A stretch of 17,066 nt of DNA from contig DOWL01000158.1 of the NCBI GenBank assembly GCA_003519585.1, forward strand, positions 857 through 17,922. The letters are read 5' to 3'. Below, in pieces: positions 6,386-17,066 of the stretch (position 1 is its first letter; the number at the start of each line of letters is the position of its first letter). The position numbers and the translations under genes were made by a program. Source of the DNA: Nocardioides sp. (lineage in GTDB: Bacteria > Actinomycetota > Actinomycetes > Propionibacteriales > Nocardioidaceae). The notes beneath the pieces were generated by a model that was not told the origin of the DNA, ran no database searches, and worked only from the letters and a program-made list of their open reading frames with translations.

Positions 6386-8460
6386 TGACCACACCCCACG
6401 GCACCCCCGACGACAAGCCGGACATGCCGGACACCACGCTCTCGTTCGACTCCTCCCCCACTCGCGACCCGGGGGGCGAGCAGTACGACGACGCGGCCGG
6501 CTATTACGTCGGCGGTGATCCGATCGCGGACACCAAGGCGCCCGGCGGACCGCTCGAGGACAAGTGGAGCACCCGCACGTTCGAGGCCCGGATCGCCAAC
6601 CCCGCCAACCGCCGTCGGCTCTCGATCATCGTGGTCGGCACGGGATTGGCGGGCGCGTCGGCCGCCGCCACGCTCGGCGAGGCCGGCTACGTCGTGAAGT
6701 CGTTCTGCTACCAGGACAGTCCGCGGCGCGCGCACTCCATCGCGGCCCAGGGCGGCATCAACGCCGCCAAGAACTACAAGGGCGACGGCGACTCCGTCTA
6801 CCGACTCTTCTACGACACGATCAAGGGCGGCGACTACCGCTCTCGCGAGTCGAACGTGTACCGGCTGGCCGAGGTCAGTGTGAACATCATCGACCAGTGC
6901 GTCGCGCAGGGCGTCCCCTTCGCCCGCGAGTACGGCGGGCTCCTCGACAACCGGTCGTTCGGCGGCGTCCAGGTCTCGCGCACCTTCTACGCCCGCGGCC
7001 AGACCGGGCAGCAACTCCTCATCGGCGCCTACCAGGCGCTCGAGCGACAGGTCGCCGCCGGCACGGTCCGTTGCTACACGCGTCACGAGATGCTCGAACT
7101 GATCGTGGTCGACGGGCGGGCCCGCGGGATCATCGTGCGCGACCTCATCACCGGCGAGATCGAGACCTACTTCGCCGACGTCGTGGTGCTGGCCAGCGGT
7201 GGCTACGGCAACGTCTTCTTCCTATCCACCAACGCGATGGGCAGCAACGTCACCGCGACTTGGCGCGCGCACCGCAAGGGCGCGCTGATGGCCAACCCGT
7301 GCTACACCCAGATCCACCCGACCTGCATCCCCGTGACCGGCCACCACCAGTCCAAGCTCACCTTGATGTCGGAGTCGCTGCGCAACGACGGCCGGATCTG
7401 GGTCCCGAAGAAGAAGGCCGACTGCACCAAGGACCCGCGGGAGATCCCTGAAGAGGACCGCGACTACTACCTCGAACGCATCTACCCGGCGTTCGGCAAC
7501 CTGGTCCCCCGCGACATCGCCTCGCGCCAAGCCAAGAACATGTGCGACGAGGGCCGGGGTGTCGGCCCGGAGGTCGAGGGCGTCCGCCGCGGCGTCTACC
7601 TCGACTTCGCCGACGCGATGGCGCGGCTCGGCCGCGAGGCCATCGAATCCAAGTACGGCAACCTCTTCGACATGTACGCCCGCATCACCGGCGAGGACCC
7701 GTACGAGGTTCCGATGCGGATCTATCCCGCCGTGCACTACGTGATGGGTGGACTGTGGGTCGACTACGACCTGCAGTCGACGATCCCGGGGCTGTTCGTC
7801 ACCGGCGAGGCGAACTTCTCCGACCACGGCGCCAACCGGCTCGGCGCCTCGGCCCTCATGCAAGGGCTCGCCGACGGCTACTTCGTGCTGCCCAACACGA
7901 TCCGCGACTACCTCGCGGACGGTCCCTTCGACCGCGTCCCGGAGGATCACCCCGCGGTGGTCGAGGCGCAAGAGTCGGTGCAGTCGCGCATCTCGGCGTT
8001 CCTGGGCAGCAACGGCACCCGCAGTGTCGACTCCTACCACCGCGAGCTCGGCAACATCATGTGGGAGTACTGCGGCATGGAGCGCACCGAGGACGGGCTG
8101 CGTAAGGCGATCGACCTGATCCGCGGACTGCGCGAGGACTTCCACCGCAATGTCAAGGTGCTCGGTGCCGCCGACAGCCTCAACCAGTCGCTGGAGAAGG
8201 CCGGCCGGGTTGCCGACTTCTTCGAGCTCGGCGAGCTGATGTGCATCGACGCACTCAACCGGCGCGAGTCCTGCGGCGGACACTTCCGCGCCGAGTCGCA
8301 GACCGAGGACGGCGAGGCGCTGCGCCACGACGACCAGTACGCCTACGTCGCCGCCTGGGAATGGGCGGGCGAGGCCGACGGAGGGATGGGCACCCCCGTG
8401 CTGCACAAGGAGCAGCTGACCTATGAGTTCGTCGAGATGAAACAGCGGAGCTACAAGTAA
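6385..8460 (+). CDS. sdhA: Succinate dehydrogenase/fumarate reductase flavoprotein subunit, type B, with acidic N-terminal extension
   Basis: This 691-residue FAD subunit interconverts succinate and fumarate. Motifs in order: GTGLAG (85-90) for the FAD ADP moiety, AHSIAAQGG (116-124) with FAD-linking His117, HPT (311-313), PRDIASR (375-381) with the catalytic Arg, HYVMGG (451-456), and ANRLGASAL (483-491). The catalytic domain resembles Corynebacterium and Streptomyces type B SdhA. About 55 residues before it are hydrophilic, Asp/Pro-rich and probably disordered; they would be lost if a later start were used. The TGATG overlap with sdhC supports the long form. The stop overlaps the sdhB ATG by one base (TAATG), so all three genes are translationally coupled. 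With a di-heme SdhC, menaquinone reduction by succinate would be driven by proton motive force, or the enzyme may work as a fumarate reductase; sequence alone does not decide this. Confidence 0.96.
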   Translation: MTTPHGTPDDKPDMPDTTLSFDSSPTRDPGGEQYDDAAGYYVGGDPIADTKAPGGPLEDKWSTRTFEARIANPANRRRLSIIVVGTGLAGASAAATLGEAGYVVKSFCYQDSPRRAHSIAAQGGINAAKNYKGDGDSVYRLFYDTIKGGDYRSRESNVYRLAEVSVNIIDQCVAQGVPFAREYGGLLDNRSFGGVQVSRTFYARGQTGQQLLIGAYQALERQVAAGTVRCYTRHEMLELIVVDGRARGIIVRDLITGEIETYFADVVVLASGGYGNVFFLSTNAMGSNVTATWRAHRKGALMANPCYTQIHPTCIPVTGHHQSKLTLMSESLRNDGRIWVPKKKADCTKDPREIPEEDRDYYLERIYPAFGNLVPRDIASRQAKNMCDEGRGVGPEVEGVRRGVYLDFADAMARLGREAIESKYGNLFDMYARITGEDPYEVPMRIYPAVHYVMGGLWVDYDLQSTIPGLFVTGEANFSDHGANRLGASALMQGLADGYFVLPNTIRDYLADGPFDRVPEDHPAVVEAQESVQSRISAFLGSNGTRSVDSYHRELGNIMWEYCGMERTEDGLRKAIDLIRGLREDFHRNVKVLGAADSLNQSLEKAGRVADFFELGELMCIDALNRRESCGGHFRAESQTEDGEALRHDDQYAYVAAWEWAGEADGGMGTPVLHKEQLTYEFVEMKQRSYK

Positions 8461-9203
8461 TGCGCCTGACTCTCAAGATCTGGCGTCAGCCCTCCACCTC
8501 GGAGAGCGGCGGCATCGTCACCTATCAGGTGGACGACGTGTCCGAGGACATGTCGTTCCTGGAGATGCTCGACGTACTCAACGAGGAGTTGATCTCGAAA
8601 GGTGAGGAGCCGGTCGCCTTCGACTCCGACTGCCGCGAGGGCATCTGCGGGATGTGCGGCCTGATGATCAACGGCCAGGCCCACGGGCCGGAGGTCACCA
8701 CGACCTGCCAACTCCACATGCGCTCGTTCTCCGACGGCGATGAGATCGTGATCGAGCCGTGGCGGGCCGATCCGTTCCCGGTGATCAAGGACCTGGTCGT
8801 CGACCGCCGCGCGTTCGACCGGATCATCGCCTCGGGCGGCTACATCTCGGTCAACACCGGAGCCGCCCCCGACGCCCACGCCGTACCCGTCCCCAAGGAC
8901 AAGGCCGACCGCGCCTTCGACGCCGCCACCTGCATCGGCTGCGGCGCCTGTGTCGCGGCCTGCCCCAACGGCTCGGCCTCGCTGTTCCTCGGCGCCAAGA
9001 TCACCCACCTCGGCGAGCTGCCGCAAGGCCAGGCCGAACGCGACCGCCGCGTCGTACACATGGTCGGCCAGCACGACGCCGAGGGCTTCGGCGGCTGCAC
9101 CAACATCGGCGAGTGCGCCGCCGCCTGCCCCAAGGAGATCCCCCTCGACGTGATCTCCCGACTCAACTGGGACCTGCACGCCGCACTACGGCACGGGCAC
9201 TAG
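8460..9203 (+). CDS. sdhB: Succinate dehydrogenase/fumarate reductase iron-sulfur subunit, type B
   Basis: The 247-residue protein relays electrons through three clusters. [11 protein letters not shown] gives C58, C63 and C66, and C83 completes the [2Fe-2S] site. [14 protein letters not shown] supplies C158, C161, C164 and C168, and [18 protein letters not shown] supplies C213, C219 and C223, for the [4Fe-4S] and [3Fe-4S] clusters. Length and spacing match actinobacterial type B SdhB, while the type F SdhB encoded at 2019-2828 has a different insert between the clusters and a longer tail. The ATG overlaps the sdhA stop by one base. It ends the operon and converges with the peptide ligase-like gene, 54 nt away. 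Confidence 0.96.
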   Translation: MRLTLKIWRQPSTSESGGIVTYQVDDVSEDMSFLEMLDVLNEELISKGEEPVAFDSDCREGICGMCGLMINGQAHGPEVTTTCQLHMRSFSDGDEIVIEPWRADPFPVIKDLVVDRRAFDRIIASGGYISVNTGAAPDAHAVPVPKDKADRAFDAATCIGCGACVAACPNGSASLFLGAKITHLGELPQGQAERDRRVVHMVGQHDAEGFGGCTNIGECAAACPKEIPLDVISRLNWDLHAALRHGH

Positions 9204-9231
9204 CTAGGAGGCTGGCCCGCACCACTCGTCC

Positions 9232-9246
9232 CCGCGACCTGCGCGG
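9232..9246. terminator. Small hairpin between convergent genes
   Basis: CCGCG (9232-9236) pairs with CGCGG (9242-9246) over a 5-nt loop in the 54-nt spacer between sdhB and the convergent ligase gene. The stem is short and has no T-tract, so a bidirectional terminator is only a possibility. Confidence 0.2.
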
Positions 9247-9257
9247 CTCTCGTCCGG

Positions 9258-10751
9258 CTAATCTGCAGTCGCAGTGACAAGCGCGTCGTTCGCCGAGTCG
9301 TAAAGCCGCTGTGCTTGCTGGTCTGAGTCTCCGATCGCGGTGACGCCGACCTGCCCGCTTATCGCAATAGCGCTGGCCAGGTGGAACGCGACCCCAGTGT
9401 GCGTCTCGTGGTCCCAGCCGAGACCGTTCTCGTCGATAAGGTCGAGAAGGTCGTCGGGCGTCAGGCAGGCGAACCGGGGGTGTTCGAGATGGTCGGTGGC
9501 GATGTAGTGCTTAGCATGGCCGCGCGACACTAGCTCCCCTGTCTCGGCGTCGTAAGCGGCGTCGGTCAGCGCTTGCAGGGTCAGAGCGGGATGTGTGGTG
9601 CCGCCGTGGCGCAGATTGATCTCTACTGCGCTGTTGCGCCAGGTTCCATCGGTGCGTTGCGTGCTCACGTAGTCGATGGAGGCGGGGCCAACCACACCTT
9701 GGTGAGCGAGGCGCCGCCCGACCGCCAAGCTCGGCTCAACCAGATCCCTTGAATACTCCGCAGCAGCGGGGAAGCGGCAACCCAGATATGTCTGGCCCAG
9801 AGGCCCACCCAGGATCTGGTCATGAGTAGAAAGCACTTCGACGTCGCCCCACGGGCCGATCCGCAACTGGACGCTGGGACTGCGAACTGCTGACCCGGTG
9901 AGCAACTCCTCAACGACTCCCCCGTTCTGGTCGAAGCGTTCCAAGAACGATTCCTTGCTCTGCGCGCGATCCTCCAGCTCGAGAAGTTGGGTGAGCTCCT
10001 CGACGTCGAGTCTGCGTTTGCCAGGAAGTGGCATGACTGCGTTTCCCATGCCCATGACGCCGTCATCGATCTTGACAATCACCTTCTCGCTCTGTGTTCC
10101 TTGGCCGATCTCGGCCAGCGCATCGCGCAGATCCTCGACGCCTCGGAGTCCTTCGACGCCAACGGCGACATCCACGCCAGCTTCGGTAAAGGTCTGGCGG
10201 CTACCGGTCTTGGTTCCTAGATGGGCCAGCGACGGGTCTAGGCCGTATACCGGGATGCCCAACTCCAAAGCGAGTCGAGCCTCGAGCTCCGACGTTATGA
10301 ACGGGACGAGCAGTCCGCGACGCTCTGGGCCAACGAGCTTACGCAGGCGGTCGACCACCCTCGGACGTTCGAGGATCTTCTGGCTCAGAGGCCGAAAGGA
10401 GCTGTCGCTGAGTGAGACGACAGTCAGCCGCTGGCGAAGCTCGGCCTTGTCGTGACCAGGGATCAGACCGAAGAAGTAGTCAACCAGGCGCGGAGGCATC
10501 GGTGATGACGTGACGTACACGACTCGGGTCAGCTTCGACCGGGCCAAGAGCAGCAGCACGAAGAGGTAGCGCTCTTCGTAAGCAGGCACAACAGGTGCAA
10601 AGCGACTGGGGAGGTACAAGCTGTCGGAGGCGACCACCACGAGGGTTGTCGGCAAGCCGTCCGCGATGCCGAAGATCATGGTTCCCCACTGATCGCGCAG
10701 TTGTTCCTGCAGTAGCACAAAGGCCGATCGGTCGTAGCCAGTGGCTGTCAT
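9258..10751 (-). CDS. PGM1-related peptide ligase, ATP-grasp family
   Basis: The 497-residue protein looks like the PGM1 family: a pre-ATP-grasp domain, an ATP-grasp core and a PGM1-type C-terminal domain. PGM1 itself joins a nonproteinogenic amino acid to a ribosomal peptide in pheganomycin biosynthesis. Visible signs: residues 40-150 (SLYLPSRFAPVVPAYEERYL, then SDSSFRPLSQKILERPR) typical of the N-domain; GTKTGSRQTFTEAGV (179-193) and VIVKIDDGVMGMGNA (225-239), with an ATP-binding Lys and glycine loop; EINLRHGGTTHP (377-388) with the Mg-binding E-x-N; and a C-terminal GVAFHLASAIA...GVTAIG module (453-474). The ATG at 10751 has GAGGAG 5 nt upstream; a TTG three bases earlier is less likely. 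Two lines I counted are about 62% GC, against about 68% in sdhB, hinting at transfer. No precursor peptide, transporter or tailoring enzyme lies nearby, so the substrate is unknown. Family call fairly sure; reaction inferred. Confidence 0.75.
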   Translation of the reverse strand: MTATGYDRSAFVLLQEQLRDQWGTMIFGIADGLPTTLVVVASDSLYLPSRFAPVVPAYEERYLFVLLLLARSKLTRVVYVTSSPMPPRLVDYFFGLIPGHDKAELRQRLTVVSLSDSSFRPLSQKILERPRVVDRLRKLVGPERRGLLVPFITSELEARLALELGIPVYGLDPSLAHLGTKTGSRQTFTEAGVDVAVGVEGLRGVEDLRDALAEIGQGTQSEKVIVKIDDGVMGMGNAVMPLPGKRRLDVEELTQLLELEDRAQSKESFLERFDQNGGVVEELLTGSAVRSPSVQLRIGPWGDVEVLSTHDQILGGPLGQTYLGCRFPAAAEYSRDLVEPSLAVGRRLAHQGVVGPASIDYVSTQRTDGTWRNSAVEINLRHGGTTHPALTLQALTDAAYDAETGELVSRGHAKHYIATDHLEHPRFACLTPDDLLDLIDENGLGWDHETHTGVAFHLASAIAISGQVGVTAIGDSDQQAQRLYDSANDALVTATAD

Positions 10752-10925
10752 CAAGACTCCTCAACGCGGACTTGGCTCAGCATGGCAAAGCGGCTGACCG
10801 CTTGTCTCTCCTCTCGGTGGTCGCATCCGGCGGGGCGACACCGATCGACTCCGCCCGGGGCAGAACGTCAGGAATCACAGCATCTGTTGGGATTCATCCA
10901 CGAACGGATCCGCTCGAACGCCCGC

Positions 10926-11978
10926 TCACGCGTCGTCGCTGCGCCCCTTGGCGACGGCCGCGGCGGTCGCGGCGACTCCGAGCGCCGCACCGGCGACGAA
11001 AGCCCCCTTGCGCGATTTGGGGTGCGACTGGCCCGAAGACTCCTCGACGGCCGGCGAGGGCGGCCCCTGGACCGGCTCGGCCGGCTCCACGACCCGTTGC
11101 GCGCGGGCCCGCGGATGTGTCCACGCCCAAGATGCGGAGTAGAGGATCACCTGCGAGAAGTAGTTGATCCAGACCAACAGGATGAGCGCCAGGCCGAAGA
11201 CCTGGAACGCCGGCTGACCCTGCGTGGCGCTGATCAGCAGCCCCGAGATCTGCTTGAGGATCTCGAAGGCGACGGCACCGAGCAGGGCTCCCGACCACAT
11301 CGCCCGCCACGGGAGGCCGGGTGCGGCCAGCAGCCGGAACATCGACATGAAGAGCACCGCATTGGCGAGCAGGCCGAGCGCGATCGTCACGACCTCCACC
11401 AGCCACCCGAGTTCGGTGCTCAGCCCCGCCCACCCGAGCAGGTCGCGGGAGAAGCCGGAGACGATGCCGGTGAAGCCCACCGCGATCATCAGCACGACGC
11501 CGATGAAGACCAACGCCACCAGGTCGCGGACCTTGCCGACCACGAAGTTCGGCTGCTCGCGGCCGGGCAACTCGAAGACCGTGGTCAGCGCGTCGCGCAG
11601 CGCAGAGAGCCAGCCCAGTCCGGCGTAGAGCAGACCGAGCAGCCCCAGCACACCGACGGTCGCGGCCGAGCTCTCGATCTGGCTGACCTGGATCTGGTTG
11701 TCCCCGTCGCCGATCAGCCCCGGGATCATCTCGTTGATCGCCCGCACCAAGGTGTCCTGGGCGTCGGGAAAGACCTGCGCGATCCAGCCCACCGCGAAGA
11801 AGGCGATGGCCAACACCGGGAAGACGGACAGGAACCCGAAGTAGGTGACCGCACCGGCATACCGGCCCGACTTGGTGGCGCCGTAGTGCTCCTGAGTCAG
11901 CAGGGCGTGGTCCAGGACCGGGAGGCGCTGTCGCAGTTCGGCGACGCGGCGCTTGGCGCGGTCGACGAGGGCGGGCAT
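10926..11978 (-). CDS. YihY/virulence factor BrkB family membrane protein
   Basis: This 350-residue integral membrane protein has six main hydrophobic segments (about 42-66, 105-127, 150-173, 190-213, 228-250, 258-285) and family landmarks: HYGATKSGRYAGAVTYFGFLS (30-51) before and in the first helix, LGWLSALRDALTTVFE (121-136), and a NYFSQVILYSASWAW (272-286) last helix. The family's function is uncertain; old RNase BN claims for it were withdrawn, and transport or envelope roles are suspected. A Pro/Ser/Glu-rich tail (about 296-325) is followed by a Gly/Ala-rich hydrophobic stretch (about 326-344) and a charged end, an addition seen in actinobacterial members. The ATG at 11978 lies 5 nt after the stop of the 2'-5' RNA ligase-like gene, so the two are probably co-transcribed. 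An in-frame extension to 12221 only re-reads that gene. Confidence 0.9.
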   Translation of the reverse strand: MPALVDRAKRRVAELRQRLPVLDHALLTQEHYGATKSGRYAGAVTYFGFLSVFPVLAIAFFAVGWIAQVFPDAQDTLVRAINEMIPGLIGDGDNQIQVSQIESSAATVGVLGLLGLLYAGLGWLSALRDALTTVFELPGREQPNFVVGKVRDLVALVFIGVVLMIAVGFTGIVSGFSRDLLGWAGLSTELGWLVEVVTIALGLLANAVLFMSMFRLLAAPGLPWRAMWSGALLGAVAFEILKQISGLLISATQGQPAFQVFGLALILLVWINYFSQVILYSASWAWTHPRARAQRVVEPAEPVQGPPSPAVEESSGQSHPKSRKGAFVAGAALGVAATAAAVAKGRSDDA

Positions 11979-11983
11979 GGCCG

Positions 11984-12502
11984 TCAGGTACCCAGCTGGA
12001 GGGCGAAGCGGCGGGTGGGTGTCCAGCCCCGCTCCTCGTCGTGGACGTAGAGGCCGAAGTGGTGCACCTCGAACTCGCACTCGAAGTCGGCCAGCTCCTC
12101 GAAGGCCTGGTCGAGCTGCGCCTCGGAGAGGTGGTGGGCGATCGTGACGTGCGGGTGATACGGGAAGGCGAGCTCGACGCCCAGCGGTCCACGGCGTACA
12201 GCGGAGGCGAGCTGCTCGCACTGGGAGATGCCCTCGACCAGGCTGACGAACACCACCGGCGAGACCGGGCGGAAGGTGCCGGTGCCGCGCAGGTGCACCT
12301 CGAACGTCTGCTGTGCGCCCGCCGCGGCCGCCAAGTGGTCCTCGACCTGGGCGAACTCGGCTTCGGTCACCTCGGTGGGCGGGACCAGCGTGACGTGGGT
12401 CGGGATGGTCGCCGCCATCGCATCGCCGATGCCGGTGCGGTAGTCCTGGAGTTGGGTCGCCCAGGGCTCCGGGATGGCTACCGCCACTCCGATCGTCGGC
12501 AC
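11984..12502 (-). CDS. 2'-5' RNA ligase / cyclic phosphodiesterase superfamily protein
   Basis: The 172-residue protein has the two H-x-T/S-x motifs that define the 2H phosphoesterase superfamily: HVTL at 36-39 and HVTI at 118-121, about 80 residues apart and each in the usual PTHVTLVPP / YHPHVTIAHHL context. Such proteins hydrolyse 2',3'-cyclic phosphates of RNA, or ligate RNA ends in vitro; the physiological substrate is rarely known. The start is GTG at 12502, with only a weak AGG 8 nt upstream. The gene lies 30 nt after trpS and 5 nt before the YihY gene, all on one strand, which suggests an operon. The tRNA-related neighbour would suit an RNA repair or processing role, but this is weak evidence. 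Confidence 0.85.
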   Translation of the reverse strand: MPTIGVAVAIPEPWATQLQDYRTGIGDAMAATIPTHVTLVPPTEVTEAEFAQVEDHLAAAAGAQQTFEVHLRGTGTFRPVSPVVFVSLVEGISQCEQLASAVRRGPLGVELAFPYHPHVTIAHHLSEAQLDQAFEELADFECEFEVHHFGLYVHDEERGWTPTRRFALQLGT

Positions 12503-12532
12503 CGTCCCAACCTACCCGTGGCCTCGCGGCCG

Positions 12533-14370
<1,838 letters not shown>

Positions 14371-15531
14371 CCCAACCCCGCGGCGATCGTCACGCCACCG
14401 AGCCAGGCTCCCAGCGCGTTGCCGATGTTGAGGGAGCCGTGACTGAGCGCCGCGCCGAGGGTCTCGGCGTGCTGGGCGGCGTCGATCAGTCGCAGCATCA
14501 TCCCCAGCGCCAAGACGGAGCCGACCGTGGTGACCAGGAAGAGCGCGGGCAGCGCGACGTACCCGTGCGGCACCAGCAGCCAGGACGCCAGCAGCGCCAC
14601 CGCGAGCGCGACCGGCGCGCCGAGCAGCGAAGTCTTCATCGACCAGTCCATCAACCGACCGGCGACCCAGTTGCCGAAGACCATGCCCAGCCCGAGGGTG
14701 AGCAGGAAGATCGGCACCGCCCGGTCGGGCAGGTGGCCGACGCGAGTCGCCATGGGCGCGACGTAGGAGAAGAGCGCGAACATGCCGCCGAAGCCGACCG
14801 CCCCGGCCACGATCGCGAACCACACCTGGGGCATCCGCAACGCCTGGAGCTCGCGGCGGCCGGTCGCCTCGGGGTTGCCAGGGCAGTCGGGGACGAAGGC
14901 CAGCACCATCACGACAGTGAGCGCCGCCAGCGCCGTCACCACCCAGAACGACGCCCGCCAGCCGAGGGTCTGACCGAGCCAGGTCGCGGCCGGGACGCCC
15001 AGGACGTTGGCGATCGGGAGACCCATCAGGACCAGCGCGATCGCGCGGCCGCGCCGTTCGGGGGCCACCATGCTCGCCGCCACCAGCGAAGCGACCCCGA
15101 AGTAGCCGCCGTGGGGCAGGCCGTCGAGGAACCGCGCGACCATCAACGTCTGGTAGTTGGGGGCGAGCGCACTCAGCGCGTTGAACACCGCATAGGTGAT
15201 CATCAGCCCCACGAGCAGCGCCCGCCGCGGCAGCTTCGCCCCGAAGTAGGCGATCACCGGAGCGCCGACCACGACGCCCAGTGCGTACGCCGAGATGACG
15301 TGCCCGGCCTCCGGGATGGTCACCCCGATCCCGTCGGCGACCTGGGGCAGCACGCCCATGGTCACGAACTCCGTGGTGCCGATGGCGAAGCCACCGATGC
15401 CCAGCGCGATGATCGCGAGCCAGAAGTGCCGAGCGGTGCTCTCCTGGGTCGACGGCCGGGTCTCGGTCGTCGTGCTCGTCGCGGGGCTGGTCACTGACAC
15501 CATGGTGGAACCGGACCGCCCCGATCACCTA

Positions 15532-15552
15532 TTCCTGGCTATTGAGTTCCTG

Positions 15553-15560
<8 letters not shown>
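15532..15560. repeat. Tandem 14-15 bp repeat before the MFS gene
   Basis: TTCCTGGCTATTGAG (15532-15546) is followed directly by TTCCTGCTATTGAG (15547-15560), identical but for one G. The second copy spans the stop codon of the hypothetical gene. Placed 29-58 nt before the MFS start, it is a possible regulator-binding site. It is unusually AT-rich for this region. Confidence 0.45.

Positions 15561-17066
<1,506 letters not shown>

Noticed and set aside
4667..6394. A 575-codon minus-strand open frame running through sdhC (type F) and antisense to the type B sdhC
   Set aside because: Only the part from 5509 downward has a ribosome-binding site and a family match; the upstream part is an Arg/His/Glu-rich shadow of the plus-strand gene.
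10761..10826. 21-residue minus-strand ORF (begins MRPPRGE) just before the PGM1-like gene, considered as a precursor peptide
   Set aside because: It has no ribosome-binding site, no resemblance to known PGM1 partner peptides that I can recall, and a length expected by chance.
10782..12050. Plus-strand 422-codon open frame antisense to the YihY gene
   Set aside because: It has no membrane or domain pattern; the YihY reading on the other strand is clear.

Overview
The window is high-GC actinobacterial DNA, best matched to a Nocardioides-like or related Propionibacteriales organism. The evidence is the G/C-rich third codon positions, frequent GTG starts, a monomeric isocitrate dehydrogenase, and a mycobacterial-type (type F) succinate dehydrogenase next to an actinobacterial type B one. 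The genus is inferred; no rRNA or other phylogenetic marker is present.

Layout, left to right. (1) 1-1702, minus strand: 5' part of a large secreted protein with a signal peptide, a possible thioester-like head and two copies of an Ig-like stalk repeat; its C-terminus lies outside the window. (2) 1703-2018: a 316-nt spacer with direct repeats and a long imperfect hairpin just after sdhB. (3) 2019-5509, minus strand: sdhC-sdhA-sdhB of a type F complex II, whose membrane subunit carries Cys/His motifs suited to a membrane-embedded Rieske-type [2Fe-2S] cluster. (4) 5510-5662: a 153-nt divergent intergenic region with two perfect palindromes. (5) 5663-9203, plus strand: sdhC-sdhA-sdhB of a second, type B complex II with a di-heme cytochrome b. 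(6) 9258-10751, minus strand: an ATP-grasp enzyme of the PGM1-related peptide ligase family, visibly lower in GC than its neighbours. (7) 10926-13597, minus strand: trpS, a 2'-5' RNA ligase-like protein and a YihY/BrkB membrane protein, probably co-transcribed. (8) 13690-14370, plus strand: a GNAT acetyltransferase whose 3' end overlaps a convergent MFS transporter (14229-15503) by 142 nt. (9) 15553-17066, minus strand: a one-TM hypothetical protein overlapping by 4 nt the 3' end of icd, which runs off the right edge.

The main theme is central respiration. Two different succinate:quinone oxidoreductases are encoded head to head from one short control region, with an NADP-dependent isocitrate dehydrogenase a few genes away. 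In mycobacteria, Sdh1 and Sdh2 are at separate loci. A back-to-back arrangement suggests coordinated or reciprocal control of a high-potential and a low-potential route between succinate/fumarate and menaquinone; this is inference. The second item of interest is the PGM1-like peptide ligase, which has no evident biosynthetic partners here. Everything else is ordinary actinobacterial housekeeping. No tRNA, rRNA, CRISPR array, insertion sequence or phage gene was recognised.
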